From Amycolatopsis sulphurea (GTDB lineage Bacteria > Actinomycetota > Actinomycetes > Mycobacteriales > Pseudonocardiaceae): a stretch of 64,000 nucleotides of DNA. Numbering within the stretch: the stretch's first letter is position 1; every line of letters begins with the position of its first letter. The stretch covers positions 1,178,001 to 1,242,000 of the forward strand of contig NZ_PDJK01000002.1 of assembly GCF_002564045.1 (NCBI RefSeq). The letters are read 5' to 3'. The notes under the pieces are model-generated. The model ran no database searches, had not been told where the DNA came from, and was given only the letters and a program-made list of their open reading frames with translations. The position numbers were made by a program, and so were the translations under genes. Positions 1 through 9,379 of the stretch are shown one piece after another.

Positions 1-2168
1 CGCACCAGGGTCTTGGTGTCCACATCGGACAGGAGGAGCTCCGCGTGCCGGGGGTTGGCACCGCCGTTTCCGCCCACGTAGAGATTCCAGCCGTGCTCGG
101 TGGCGATCACACCGAAGTCCTTACCGCGCGCCTCGGCGCATTCCCTCGCACACCCGGAGACTCCGGCTTTGATCTTGTGCGGTGACCGTAACCCGCGATA
201 GCGCAGCTCCAGTTCGATCGCGAGCGTGACACTGTCCTGCACGCCATAGCGGCACCACGTGGAGCCGACGCAGGATTTGACCGTGCGCAGAGACTTCCCG
301 TAGGCATGACCGGACTCGAACCCGGCGTCGACCAGCCTGCGCCAGATCTCCGGCAGCTGGTCCACAGTGGCCCCGAGCAGATCGATCCGCTGGCCGCCGG
401 TGATCTTCGTGTACAGACCGAATTCCTGCGCGACCTCGGCGATCACCATCAGTTTCTCCGGGGTGATCTCCCCACCGGGAATCCGCGGCACCACCGAGTA
501 ACTGCCGTTGCGCTGGAGGTTGGCGAGGAAACGGTCGTTGGTGTCCTGCAGCGTGGCCTGCTCACCGGCGAGGATGTGCCCGTTGCCCAGCGTCGCCAGG
601 ATGGACGCGACTGCCGGTTTGCACACTGCGCAACCGGTTCCGGTGCCGTACCGGCTGATCACCTCGCTGAACGTGGTCATCCGGGTGGCCCGCACGATCT
701 CGAACAGCTCGGCCCGGGACTGTCCGAAGTGCTCACACACCGCCTTGGACTGTTCGACCCCGCAGGCATTGAGCAGCTTGGTCAGCGTCGGCACGCAGGA
801 GCCACACGAGGTACCAGCACGCGTGCACGCTTTGAGCTTGCCGACCGAATCGCAACCGTTTTCGGTGATGGCGTGCGTCAGCGCGCCCTTGGACACCCCG
901 TTGCAGGAACAGATCTGCGCCTCGGCGGGCAGCGCGTCGACCCCGACAGCCGCGCCGCCACCGGCCGGGGCGAGCAACGCGCCCGGGTCGGCAGGCAGTG
1001 TGCGGCCGACCATGGCACGCAGCGTGTTGTACTCCGCCGCGTCGCCGACGAGAACTCCGCCGAGCAGGGTCTTCCCGTCGTCAGTGACCACAAGCTTCTT
1101 GTAGGTTCCGGCCACGGCGTCGTTCACCGCGACCTCCAGCGCACCCTCGGTGGCCGCGTGCGCGTCACCGAAGCTGGCGACGTCGACCCCCATCAACTTG
1201 AGCTTCGTCGCGGTGTCCGGTTCGGGGAAGGTCGCCGCGCCACCGGTCAGCTGCGCCGCGACCACTTCGGCCATCGCGTAACCCGGTGCCACGATCCCGT
1301 AGACCCGGCCTTCGACAGCGGCACACTCGCCGATCGCATACACCGACGGATCGCTCGTCCGACAGGTCGCGTCGACCAGCACCCCGCCTCGTTCGCCGAG
1401 TTCCAGCCCGGACGAACGTGCCAGCTCGTCGCGCGGACGGACACCCGCGGAGAAGACCACCAGGTCCACATCCAGCTCGGTACCGTTGCCGAGCCGAGCC
1501 AGCAACCGGTCCCCGTCCGGCACGATCGCCTCGGTGGCTGTTCCAGTGTGGACAGTCACGTCGAGACTCGTGATGAGCCGCCGCAGCAGCCCGCCGCCGC
1601 CCTCGTCGACCTGCAACGGCATCAGGCGCGGCGCCATCTCCACGACGTGTGGCGAAAGTCCCATATCCCGTAACGCTTTCGCAGCCTCCAGGCCGAGGAG
1701 ACCACCGCCGACCACCAACGCCGCCCGACGCCCCCGCCCCGGCCGGTGAGCGGCGGCACGGATCGCGTCGAGGTCTTCGATCGTCCGGTACACGAACACG
1801 TCCGCCAGATCGTGCCCGGGTACCGGGGGTACAAACGGACGCGACCCGGTAGCAAGCACGAGCGTGTCATACGGCTGGACGTGCCCAGAGCCGGTCGTGA
1901 CGGTCTTCGCTTCCCGGTCCACCGACACCACCGCGTCGCCGAACCGCAGCTCCACTGCGTCGTCATCGGGATAGTCCGAGCCGGACAGCGCGAGCGCAGC
2001 CGGGTCCCAGCTGTCCACATAGGAGGTCAGCGCCACCCGGTCGTATGCCGGGCGGGATTCCTCGGCCAGCACCACGATCCGCCAGGCACCGGCCGGATCC
2101 GCCGCGCGGACTGATTCCACCAGCCGGTGCGCGACCATCCCGTGCCCGGCGATCACCACCGTGGGCAT
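1..2168 (-). CDS. nirB: Nitrite reductase [NAD(P)H] large subunit, 3' end cut by window edge
   Basis: Reduces nitrite to ammonium with NAD(P)H in the cytoplasm. About 722 residues are visible and the end lies outside the window. The N-terminus has a Rossmann FAD motif (VVIAGHGMVAHR), followed by the second dinucleotide motif VVGGGLLGLEAAK. A Bfd-like [2Fe-2S] segment (CSCNGVSKG, then CGSC) comes next, then a ferredoxin-like half domain. Near the edge are the siroheme/[4Fe-4S] cysteines (KSCVGSTWC and SGCARECAE). The ATG follows GGAGG by 7 nt and sits 2 nt after the narK stop, so the genes are coupled. In Amycolatopsis mediterranei the equivalent gene is, as I recall, called nasB; the small subunit should follow to the left. 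Confidence 0.96.
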   Translation of the reverse strand, partial: MPTVVIAGHGMVAHRLVESVRAADPAGAWRIVVLAEESRPAYDRVALTSYVDSWDPAALALSGSDYPDDDAVELRFGDAVVSVDREAKTVTTGSGHVQPYDTLVLATGSRPFVPPVPGHDLADVFVYRTIEDLDAIRAAAHRPGRGRRAALVVGGGLLGLEAAKALRDMGLSPHVVEMAPRLMPLQVDEGGGGLLRRLITSLDVTVHTGTATEAIVPDGDRLLARLGNGTELDVDLVVFSAGVRPRDELARSSGLELGERGGVLVDATCRTSDPSVYAIGECAAVEGRVYGIVAPGYAMAEVVAAQLTGGAATFPEPDTATKLKLMGVDVASFGDAHAATEGALEVAVNDAVAGTYKKLVVTDDGKTLLGGVLVGDAAEYNTLRAMVGRTLPADPGALLAPAGGGAAVGVDALPAEAQICSCNGVSKGALTHAITENGCDSVGKLKACTRAGTSCGSCVPTLTKLLNACGVEQSKAVCEHFGQSRAELFEIVRATRMTTFSEVISRYGTGTGCAVCKPAVASILATLGNGHILAGEQATLQDTNDRFLANLQRNGSYSVVPRIPGGEITPEKLMVIAEVAQEFGLYTKITGGQRIDLLGATVDQLPEIWRRLVDAGFESGHAYGKSLRTVKSCVGSTWCRYGVQDSVTLAIELELRYRGLRSPHKIKAGVSGCARECAEARGKDFGVIATEHGWNLYVGGNGGANPRHAELLLSDVDTKTLV

Positions 2169-2170
2169 GC

Positions 2171-3526
2171 TCAGACCTCCGCCCCGGCCAGCGCGATCCG
2201 GGCATCAGGAGCCGGCTTGCGCAGGTAGACCGCCCAGGTCACGCCCACGCACACCGCGTAGAAGCCGAGGAACGCGAGGAATGCCGGCACCCCGCTGTGT
2301 GCGCTGGCGAACGACTGCCGGAACGCGAGGTTGATGAACAGCCCGCCGAGCGCACCGAGTGCCCCGGCGAGGCCGATAAGCGCGCCGGACAGCCTGCGTG
2401 CATTGCGCATCTCGGCCGCCTCGTCGGCACCCTCCTCGATCGCTGCTCGCGCCTTTCGCTGGAAGATCGCCGGGATCATCTTGTACGTCGAACCATTGCC
2501 GATTCCTGTGAGTACAAAAAGGACGATGAACGCGACGGTGAACAGCGCAAGCGAGTTGGCCGACGACGCCAGCACCAGCACCACGGTGGCCAGCGCCATC
2601 GCGCCGAACGTGGCGAAAGTGACCCGCGCCCCGCCGATCCGGTCGGAGAGCCGGCCACCGATCGGCCGGGACAGCGAACCGAGCAGTGGCCCGAGGAAGG
2701 TCACCGCCGCGGCCTGCAGTGGTGTCCGGCCGAACTGGTTCTGCAGCACCAGGCCGAACGCGAAGCTGTAACCGATGAACGAGCCGAAGGTGCCGATGTA
2801 CAAAAAGGACATCACCCAGGTGTGTCCATTGCGGACCACCTCGCGCATGGCCTTGGTGTCCCCGCGAACGGTCGCGAGATTGTCCATGAACAGCGCGGCG
2901 CACAGCGCGGCGAGCACGATCAGCGGAAGGTAGATGTAGAGCACGAGCCGGGGCACGGTCGCGCCGGCCAGCCCGATCACGAGCAGCCCGACCAGCTGGA
3001 TGACCGCCACGCCGAGATTACCGCCGCCGGCGTTGAGCCCGAGTGCCCAGCCCTTGTGCCGCTCCGGGTAGAACGTGTTGATGTTCGCCATCGACGAGGC
3101 GAAGTTCCCGCCGCCGACCCCGCCGAGCGCCGCCATCAGCAGAAAGGTGCCGAGCGAGGTCCCGGGATGCAGCACCACCGCGGTGAGCACGACCGGCACC
3201 AGCAGCAGTGCGGCGCTGATGATGGTCCAGTTGCGCCCGCCGAACTTCGCCACCGCGAAGGTGTAGGGCAGCCGCATCAGCGCGCCGATCAGGGTCGGGG
3301 TGGACACCAGCAGGAACTTGTCCGCCGCGGAGAATCCGTAGGACGGCCCCATGAACAGCACGAGGACCGACCACAGTGTCCAGACGGAGAATCCGATGTG
3401 TTCGGCGAGCACGGAGAACCACAGGTTGCGCCGGGCGATCCGCTTCCCGGTCTCCGCCCAGAAGGTCTCGTCCTCGGGGTCCCAATGCTCGATCCAGCGG
3501 GCGCCCCGGTGGGCCGTGGTGGTCAT
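2171..3526 (-). CDS. narK: NarK-type MFS nitrate/nitrite transporter
   Basis: Membrane transporter of 451 residues that should import nitrate and/or exchange nitrite. It carries the nitrate/nitrite porter signature rich in glycine and asparagine (GGVGGGNFASSMANINTFYP) and a second related motif (TGIGNGSTYKMIPAIFQ), with about 12 hydrophobic segments. The ATG at 3526 is chosen because AGGAGG lies 5-6 nt upstream; the frame stays open for 33 more codons without a better site. It lies between the flavoprotein gene (28 nt gap) and nirB (2 nt gap), so import, nitrate reduction and nitrite reduction are encoded in one transcript. The A. mediterranei counterpart is, from memory, nasK. Confidence 0.95.
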   Translation of the reverse strand: MTTTAHRGARWIEHWDPEDETFWAETGKRIARRNLWFSVLAEHIGFSVWTLWSVLVLFMGPSYGFSAADKFLLVSTPTLIGALMRLPYTFAVAKFGGRNWTIISAALLLVPVVLTAVVLHPGTSLGTFLLMAALGGVGGGNFASSMANINTFYPERHKGWALGLNAGGGNLGVAVIQLVGLLVIGLAGATVPRLVLYIYLPLIVLAALCAALFMDNLATVRGDTKAMREVVRNGHTWVMSFLYIGTFGSFIGYSFAFGLVLQNQFGRTPLQAAAVTFLGPLLGSLSRPIGGRLSDRIGGARVTFATFGAMALATVVLVLASSANSLALFTVAFIVLFVLTGIGNGSTYKMIPAIFQRKARAAIEEGADEAAEMRNARRLSGALIGLAGALGALGGLFINLAFRQSFASAHSGVPAFLAFLGFYAVCVGVTWAVYLRKPAPDARIALAGAEV

Positions 3527-3554
3527 GGCGTCCTCCTGTACGGACTGCAGGGAC

Positions 3555-4970
3555 TCATTGCGCGGCCAGCCATTCGGCGACCGCGCCCACTGTGTCGCGG
3601 CAACTGCCGCAACCGGTGGTGGCACGGGTGGTGCGGGCCAGCGCCGCCGCGTCGGCAGCCCCGCCGCGCCAGGCTTCGATCAACCGGCCCTTGGTCACCG
3701 CGTTGCAGCGGCAGATCAGGGCTGACGACGGCAGTTCGGCGGGGCTTGTCGCATTTGGACTGCCCGCGGGCAGCGCACGACCGAGCAGCACGGCGAGTCG
3801 GTCTTCGGGCACCGGGATGCCGCGGTCGTGGAGCTGGGTCACGGTCGCGGCCGCATCCGGCAGGCCGAGCAGGATGGCGCCGGTCACCCGGTTCTCGTGG
3901 ACGACCAGCTTTCCGTAACGGCCACCGGCCGGATCGTCGACGATGAGTACTTCCGCCTCGCCGGTCTCATGCACCTCGCCGAGTGCGGCGAGATCGATGT
4001 CCCTCGCCTTGAGCCGGGTGACCGTCGCAGTGCCGAGATACCGCGCGGCCGGATCGGCACCGGTGAGCAAATCGGCAAGCACCGCGGCCTGCTCCCACGC
4101 GGGCTGCACGAGTCCGGCCGGGGCACCTCGATGTTGCGCACAGTCGCCGAGCGCGTGAATCCGGCCAACGCTGGTACACAGTAGATCGTCGACGAGAATT
4201 CCCCGGTCCACCGCCAATCCCGCGGCACGGGCCAGTCCGGTCTCCGGACGCACCCCGGTGGCGACGACCACCAGATCGGCCGGGACGAAACTGCCGTCGT
4301 CCAGCTTCAGCCCGTCGCCCGGCAGGTGCCGGGCGGCAGTCACCCCGAAGCGGAAGCTCACGCCCAGCTGCGCGAGGCGACGGGCGAGAACCCTGCCGGC
4401 CGCCTCGTCGATCTGCCGTTCCATGACATGCGAACGGGGATGAACGACGGTGACGTTCGCACCTCGCCCGGCAAGGCCACGCGCAGCCTCCAGTCCGAGC
4501 AGCCCACCACCGAGGACCACCACCGGTGCACCAGGACGAGCTGCGTCAAGAATCCGGGTGCAGTCGTCCAGCGTACGGAACGCGACGACCTCCGGCCCCA
4601 GTTCAAGCCCCTCCACAGGCGGAATCCACGGCGTGGCACCAGTGGCAAAAACCAAGGCATCGTAAGAGAAGGACTCCGCAGCAGTCTCGATGCGACGGTG
4701 AGCGTGGTCCGCTCCGATCACCGGGCAATCCAGCCGCAAGTCGACCTTTGCGTGCTCGGCCCACTCTTCGTCATGCAGCCGCACGGTTTCCGGATGCATT
4801 CCCCCAGCGACCACAGTGGACAGCAAAACCCGGTTGTAGGCAGGATGCGGTTCGGCACCGAGCACGGTCAGCCGGACGCGCTCGGCTCCTGGATCCCGGC
4901 GGCGGATCTCGTCCGCCAGCCGGGCACCGGCCATGCCGTACCCCACGATCACCACATGACGCGCGCTCAC
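3555..4970 (-). CDS. nasC: FAD/NAD(P)-dependent oxidoreductase with Bfd-like [2Fe-2S] tail (nitrate reductase electron-transfer subunit)
   Basis: A 471-residue flavoprotein resembling the N-terminal half of NirB. Residues about 1-30 form the FAD Rossmann motif (HVVIVGYGMAGARLADEI), about 150-170 the NAD(P) motif ([19 protein letters not shown]), and ALGDCAQ near residue 280 is the second FAD signature. The last 60 residues have a Bfd-like Cys set (CRCNAVTKG, then CGSC). It lacks siroheme motifs, so it is not itself a nitrite reductase. Its GTG start overlaps the nitrate reductase stop as GTGA, implying translational coupling and a role in passing NAD(P)H electrons to that enzyme. The name nasC follows the A. 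mediterranei nas operon as I recall it; the function is inferred. Confidence 0.85.
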   Translation of the reverse strand: MSARHVVIVGYGMAGARLADEIRRRDPGAERVRLTVLGAEPHPAYNRVLLSTVVAGGMHPETVRLHDEEWAEHAKVDLRLDCPVIGADHAHRRIETAAESFSYDALVFATGATPWIPPVEGLELGPEVVAFRTLDDCTRILDAARPGAPVVVLGGGLLGLEAARGLAGRGANVTVVHPRSHVMERQIDEAAGRVLARRLAQLGVSFRFGVTAARHLPGDGLKLDDGSFVPADLVVVATGVRPETGLARAAGLAVDRGILVDDLLCTSVGRIHALGDCAQHRGAPAGLVQPAWEQAAVLADLLTGADPAARYLGTATVTRLKARDIDLAALGEVHETGEAEVLIVDDPAGGRYGKLVVHENRVTGAILLGLPDAAATVTQLHDRGIPVPEDRLAVLLGRALPAGSPNATSPAELPSSALICRCNAVTKGRLIEAWRGGAADAAALARTTRATTGCGSCRDTVGAVAEWLAAQ

Positions 4971-7009
4971 GCGTCCGCCTTCGCCAGGGAAACCGCGCAC
5001 ACCTTGAATTCCGGCATCCGGCTCACGGGGTCGAGCACCGAGTTGGTCAGCAGGTTCGCACGCGCTTTGCCGGGGAAGTGAAACGGCAGGAAGACCAGAT
5101 CCGGCCGCATCGACGCGACACACCGCACACGCGCGAGAGTCTCCCCGCGCCGCGAGCGCACCACCGCGCGTTCCCCATCGGACAGTCCGGACCGCGCAGC
5201 GGTGTCCGGATGCACCTCCACGAAGACCTCGGGCACCACGGCGTTCAGCTCCGCGATCCGGCGCGTCTGCGCGCCGGACTGATAATGCTGGAGCACCCGG
5301 CCGGTGGTGGCCTGCAGGGGAAACTCGGCGGACGGCGGCTCCGCCGGTCCACTGTGGTCGACGGCGGCGAACCTCGCCCGGCCGCCGGGATGGGCGAACC
5401 GGTCGAGGAACATCCGCGGCGTTCCGGCGTGTTCCTCGGCGGGCACCGGCCAGTGCAATGCTTCTCCCGCACGCAGCCGGGCGTAACTGATCCCGGAGTA
5501 GTCGGCGAGGCCACCCTTCGACGCGATACGCAGCTCGTCGAACACCGTCTCGGCGTCAGCCGGGAAGCGCTCCGCAGGCTGCCCGAGCCGAGTCGCCAGC
5601 CCGTGGATCAGCTCCAGATCGGTCCGCGCCCCGGGTGGCGGGTCGAGAGCTTTGCACCGCAGCAGGATCCGGCCTTCGAGGTTGGTGAGCGTGCCGTCCT
5701 CTTCCGCCCATTGCGTCACCGGGAACACCACGTCGGCCAGCGCCGCGGTCTCCGAAAGAACGAAGTCCGCCACCACCATCAGGTCGAGAGTGGACAGTCG
5801 CTCCTGGACGGACGAAGCGCTGGGCGCGGAGACGACGACGTTGCTGCCGAAGACCAGCAACGCCTTCGGACCACCGTCGCGACCCAGCGAGTCGAGCAAC
5901 TCGACCGCCGAACGTCCCGGTCCGGGCAGGCTTTCCGGCGCCACACCCCAGACTCCGGCCACATGTGCCCGCGCCACCGGGTCGTCGATCTTGCGATACC
6001 CGGGCAGTTGATCGGCTTTCTGCCCGTGCTCCCGGCCACCCTGCCCGTTGCCCTGGCCGGTCAGACAGCCATACCCGGAACCGGTTCGACCCGGCAGGCC
6101 GAGCGAGAGTGCGAGATTGATCCAGGCACCGACCGTGTCCGTCCCGGTGGCGTGCTGTTCGGCACCACGCGCAGTGAGCACGTAGGCATTCCCGGCACGG
6201 GCCAGCAGCTCGGCCGTGCGCCGCTGGTCCACCGCCGCCACTCCAGTCACCCGCTCGACCCGCTCCGGCCACCAGGCCGCGGCGATCCGCCACGCCTCGC
6301 CGAATCCACCAGTTCGAGTATCCACATAGGACTTATCGAGGTGCCCGTCGGCGACCACGGCGTGCAGAATGCCCAGTGCCAGCGCAAGATCCGTGCCCGG
6401 CGCCGGAGCAAGGTGCAGGCTCGCCTGTTCCGCCGTCGGCGTGCGCCGCGGATCGACCACGATCAGGTCGGCGCCCCGCAGGTGCTGCAGGAACGGCGGC
6501 ATCGTCTCGGCCGGATTCGCCCCGGCCAGGAGAACGACCTCCGCCCCCGCCAGATCGGTGACCGGGAACGGCAGCCCACGGTCAAGACCGAACGCGCGGA
6601 TCCCCGCCGCGGCCGCCGAGGACATACAGAACCGGCCGTTGTAGTCGATATTCGGCGTGCCGAGCGCGACCCGGGCGAACTTCCCCAGCAGGTAGGCCTT
6701 TTCGTTGGTGAGCCCGCCACCGCCGAACACCGCCACCGCACCGGCACCGTGCTCCCGGCGCAATCCGGCCAGCCGTCCGGCCACGAAGTCCAGCGCCTCG
6801 TCCCAGCCCACCGGACACAGCACACCGTCCCGGCGGAGCAACGGAGTTCGCAGCCGGTCCCCGGTACGCAACAGCTCACCGGCGGTCCAGCCCTTCTGGC
6901 ACAGCCCACCGGCGTTGACCGGGAAGGCACGCGGGCTGACGCGGGTCCCGTCCAGGCGCATCCCGCACTGCAGAGCGCAATACGGGCAGTGCGTGTCGAC
7001 GTGCGGCAC
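4967..7009 (-). CDS. nasA: Assimilatory nitrate reductase, molybdopterin catalytic subunit
   Basis: A 680-residue molybdopterin oxidoreductase reducing nitrate to nitrite. The N-terminal [4Fe-4S] motif reads CPYCALQCGM with a fourth cysteine in LCQKGW. The Mo-ligand region reads NGRFCMSSAAAA near residue 125. The C-terminal molybdopterin-dinucleotide binding domain contains TTGRVLQHYQSGAQTRR. There is no C-terminal Bfd-like domain, which some NasA proteins have; the next gene supplies one. The GTG start follows GAGGAGC by 4 nt, and translation starts just before the Fe-S motif as expected. First gene of the operon running to the left edge. Homologues are named nasA, nasC or narB in different genera. 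Confidence 0.93.
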   Translation of the reverse strand: MPHVDTHCPYCALQCGMRLDGTRVSPRAFPVNAGGLCQKGWTAGELLRTGDRLRTPLLRRDGVLCPVGWDEALDFVAGRLAGLRREHGAGAVAVFGGGGLTNEKAYLLGKFARVALGTPNIDYNGRFCMSSAAAAGIRAFGLDRGLPFPVTDLAGAEVVLLAGANPAETMPPFLQHLRGADLIVVDPRRTPTAEQASLHLAPAPGTDLALALGILHAVVADGHLDKSYVDTRTGGFGEAWRIAAAWWPERVERVTGVAAVDQRRTAELLARAGNAYVLTARGAEQHATGTDTVGAWINLALSLGLPGRTGSGYGCLTGQGNGQGGREHGQKADQLPGYRKIDDPVARAHVAGVWGVAPESLPGPGRSAVELLDSLGRDGGPKALLVFGSNVVVSAPSASSVQERLSTLDLMVVADFVLSETAALADVVFPVTQWAEEDGTLTNLEGRILLRCKALDPPPGARTDLELIHGLATRLGQPAERFPADAETVFDELRIASKGGLADYSGISYARLRAGEALHWPVPAEEHAGTPRMFLDRFAHPGGRARFAAVDHSGPAEPPSAEFPLQATTGRVLQHYQSGAQTRRIAELNAVVPEVFVEVHPDTAARSGLSDGERAVVRSRRGETLARVRCVASMRPDLVFLPFHFPGKARANLLTNSVLDPVSRMPEFKVCAVSLAKADA

Positions 7010-7076
7010 GAGCGCTCCTCGGGGTCGGCGATGCCCCGACGTTAGGGATTCCGTGTTACCCGGAAAGACGCCGAAT

Positions 7077-7092
7077 GTTTCGTCGAGTTGAC
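7077..7092 (-). promoter_or_regulatory. Candidate GlnR box upstream of the nitrate operon
   Basis: Read towards the operon the site is GTCAA-CTCGAC-GAAAC, matching 9 of 10 fixed positions of the actinobacterial GlnR half-site pair GTNAC-N6-GAAAC. It lies 68 nt upstream of the GTG start. GlnR control of this operon is known in A. mediterranei; binding here is inferred from sequence only. Confidence 0.5.
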
Positions 7093-7126
7093 ATCGTCCG
7101 CCCTGCGCGCCCGATGCGCAGGTGAA

Positions 7127-7924
7127 TCAGAGGACCGCGCTGACCTCACGGGACGCGGCCCGCAGGCCGTCCAGCGCGGAAACCGTGGACCGCGGGTCGA
7201 GCGCGTGCGCGGCCAGCCGGAACAGCACCGCGCGCAACAGCAACTGCGGCCATTCGGGCAGATGCGCCCACCGTTCCAGCAGCGCACCGGTCGCCCCGCC
7301 CCAGGCGAGCGCGTCCACCGCGGCGATCGCCGCACCCCATTCACCGGGCCGGCAATACGGAACGAAGTCGACGACGCCCGGCCCCGCGTCCCCGTCGAAG
7401 AGCAGCCCCGCCAGCAGTTCACCGTGCGCGACCTGAGGTGGCAGCTTCACCGGCCGCCGGGCCGGCGCGAGGATCTCGAACCAGCGCCCGCCTTTGGCCT
7501 CCGGCAGCGGCCGGTCCTGTTCCTCCCAGGCGATCCTGTCGGCCACCGCGTGGAGATCGTCGCGTGCGGCAAGGAAATCCGGGCGGGGCAGCTCCGCGGT
7601 GACGCGGTGCAACCGGACCGCGGCCAGCACCGTTTCCTCACAACGGTGCTCGGTCGCGCCCGCCACGTACCGCCAGGCCGACCAGCCGCCGACGATCCAC
7701 CGGCCGTCCAGCGACCGCACGGGTTTCGCGATCCGCAGCCCCGGATCCTCGGCGTAGTCCAGCGCGCGTGCCGTCCACAGCGCCCGGGACCGGTCGCCGG
7801 CCGGCTTGAACACCAGGTCACCGCACCGCCAGGCCACGGAATCCGGGACTGGCACCACAGCCTCCGGCGCGCCGCCGAAAGCAGCGCGTACCCGCTCGGA
7901 TGGCCGTTCGAGAGTCGAGCGCAC
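7127..7924 (-). CDS. TIGR02569 family protein (phosphotransferase-fold, function unknown)
   Basis: A 265-residue protein of the actinobacterial TIGR02569 family, distantly like aminoglycoside phosphotransferases but without a recognised substrate. Recognisable stretches are WRCGDLVFKPAGD near residue 35, WSAWRYVAGATE near residue 80 and VVDFVPYCRPGEW near residue 190, the last sitting where a kinase-fold metal-binding loop would be. It is the M. tuberculosis Rv3205c neighbour of moeZ and is encoded on the same strand here. A perfect palindrome and about 80 nt separate it from moeZ, so it may be transcribed separately. Confidence 0.75.
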   Translation of the reverse strand: MRSTLERPSERVRAAFGGAPEAVVPVPDSVAWRCGDLVFKPAGDRSRALWTARALDYAEDPGLRIAKPVRSLDGRWIVGGWSAWRYVAGATEHRCEETVLAAVRLHRVTAELPRPDFLAARDDLHAVADRIAWEEQDRPLPEAKGGRWFEILAPARRPVKLPPQVAHGELLAGLLFDGDAGPGVVDFVPYCRPGEWGAAIAAVDALAWGGATGALLERWAHLPEWPQLLLRAVLFRLAAHALDPRSTVSALDGLRAASREVSAVL

Positions 7925-8004
7925 GAGGCGTGACGGTACCCGGCCCTACCCGCCGCCACGCACGGACTCGCTGGCCGAGGCCACTTTGAGACATACGACC
8001 CCAA

Positions 8005-8059
8005 GGCTGTGAAGGGGCCCTTCACGGACTCAGAGTCCGTGAAGGGCCCCTTCACAGCC
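8005..8059. repeat. Palindromic repeat copy 1, perfect 27-bp inverted repeat
   Basis: A perfect inverted repeat with 27-bp arms around a single central A. It contains two GTGAAGGG/CCCTTCAC cores offset by 30 bp and joined by GGACTCAGAGTCC. It sits 9 nt past the moeZ stop and 80 nt before the next start. It could act as a terminator hairpin, although no T-run follows, or as a REP-like element. It is the least degraded member of the family seen throughout this window. Confidence 0.9.
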
Positions 8060-8068
8060 GTCAGGACC

Positions 8069-9250
8069 TCAGTAGGTCGGCAAGCTCGGGTCGATCTGCC
8101 TGGCCCAGGCCAGGACCCCGCCGCCGAGATGCGTGGCGTCCTTGAAACCGGCCGCATGCAAGGCAGCGAGTGCTTCCGCGGACCGCGCGCCGGACTTGCA
8201 GTGCAGCACAATCGGCTTGTCCTGCGGCAATTCGGCCAAGGCCTCGCCGGACAGGATGCGATCCTTCGGGATCAGCGTGGCGCCCTTGATGTTCACGATC
8301 TCGTACTCATGCGGCTCGCGAACATCGATCAGCGCGAAATCGTCGCCCCGGTCGAACTTCGCCTTCAGCTCCGCCGGGGTGATCGTGCTGTCCGCCGCCG
8401 CCGAAGCCGCTTCCTCCGAGACCACGCCGCAGAACGCCTCGTAGTCGATCAGCTCGGTGATCTTGGGTGTCTCCGGATCCTTGCGGATCTTCACCTCGCG
8501 GTACCGCATCTCCAGCGCGTCGTAGCTGATCAGCCTGCCCAGCAACGGATCGCCGATACCCGTGATCAGCTTGATCGCCTCGGTCACCATGATCGAGCCG
8601 ATGGACGCGCACAGCACGCCCAGCACGCCGCCCTCGGCGCAGGAGGGCACCATGCCCGGCGGCGGGGGCTCCGGGTAGAGGTCGCGGTAGTTGAGGCCAC
8701 GGCCGTTCGGCGCGTCCTCCCAGAACACGCTGACCTGGCCCTCGAACCGGAAGATGGAGCCCCATACGTACGGCTTGCCCAGCAGCACCGCGGCGTCGTT
8801 GACCAGGTACCGGGTGGCGAAGTTGTCCGTGCCGTCCAGGATCAGGTCGTACTGGGCGAAGATCTCCAGCGCGTTCGCCGACTCCAGCCGCTCGGTGTGC
8901 AGGTACACCTTGACGAACGGGTTGATCTCGGCGATCGACTCCTGCGCCGAAGCGGCCTTGAGCTTGCCCACGTCGGACTGGCCGTGGATCACCTGGCGCT
9001 GCAGGTTCGACTCGTCGACCACGTCGAAATCGATGATGCCCAGCGAGCCCACCCCCGCCGCGGCGAGGTAGAGCAGCGCCGGGCTGCCCAGCCCGCCGGC
9101 CCCGATCACCAGGACCTTCGCGTTCTTCAGCCGCTTCTGCCCGGCCACCCCGACATCCGGGATGATCAGGTGCCTGCTGTACCGGGCCACCTCTTCCTTG
9201 GTGAGCTCGGCAGCCGGCTCCACCAGCGGGGGCAGTGCCGTGTCTGACAT
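8069..9250 (-). CDS. moeZ: MoeZ: adenylyltransferase/sulfurtransferase
   Basis: A 393-residue two-domain protein that adenylates and then thiolates the C-terminus of small sulfur carriers (MoaD, CysO-like) for molybdopterin and sulfur metabolism. The N-terminal ThiF/MoeB domain has the ATP motif VLVIGAGGLGSPALLYL at about residue 45. The C-terminal rhodanese domain has the active-site loop HCKSGARSAEAL near residue 355. The ATG at 9250 is preceded by GGAGG with 6 nt spacing; upstream in-frame starts lack such a site. Length and domain order match MoeZ (Rv3206c). It lies close to the molybdoenzyme operon, though no shared transcript is implied. Confidence 0.95.
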   Translation of the reverse strand: MSDTALPPLVEPAAELTKEEVARYSRHLIIPDVGVAGQKRLKNAKVLVIGAGGLGSPALLYLAAAGVGSLGIIDFDVVDESNLQRQVIHGQSDVGKLKAASAQESIAEINPFVKVYLHTERLESANALEIFAQYDLILDGTDNFATRYLVNDAAVLLGKPYVWGSIFRFEGQVSVFWEDAPNGRGLNYRDLYPEPPPPGMVPSCAEGGVLGVLCASIGSIMVTEAIKLITGIGDPLLGRLISYDALEMRYREVKIRKDPETPKITELIDYEAFCGVVSEEAASAAADSTITPAELKAKFDRGDDFALIDVREPHEYEIVNIKGATLIPKDRILSGEALAELPQDKPIVLHCKSGARSAEALAALHAAGFKDATHLGGGVLAWARQIDPSLPTY

Positions 9251-9379
9251 CGGGTCCTCCAGCCTCGCGCGGATCGCGTAGTCGATCCCAGTATCCACAA
9301 CGCCCGCGGGCAAGCCCGGCTTCCCGGCGTCCGCATACTGGGACGACGGTTGCTTTGTGCCGGAACTTACGGTGCGGGA

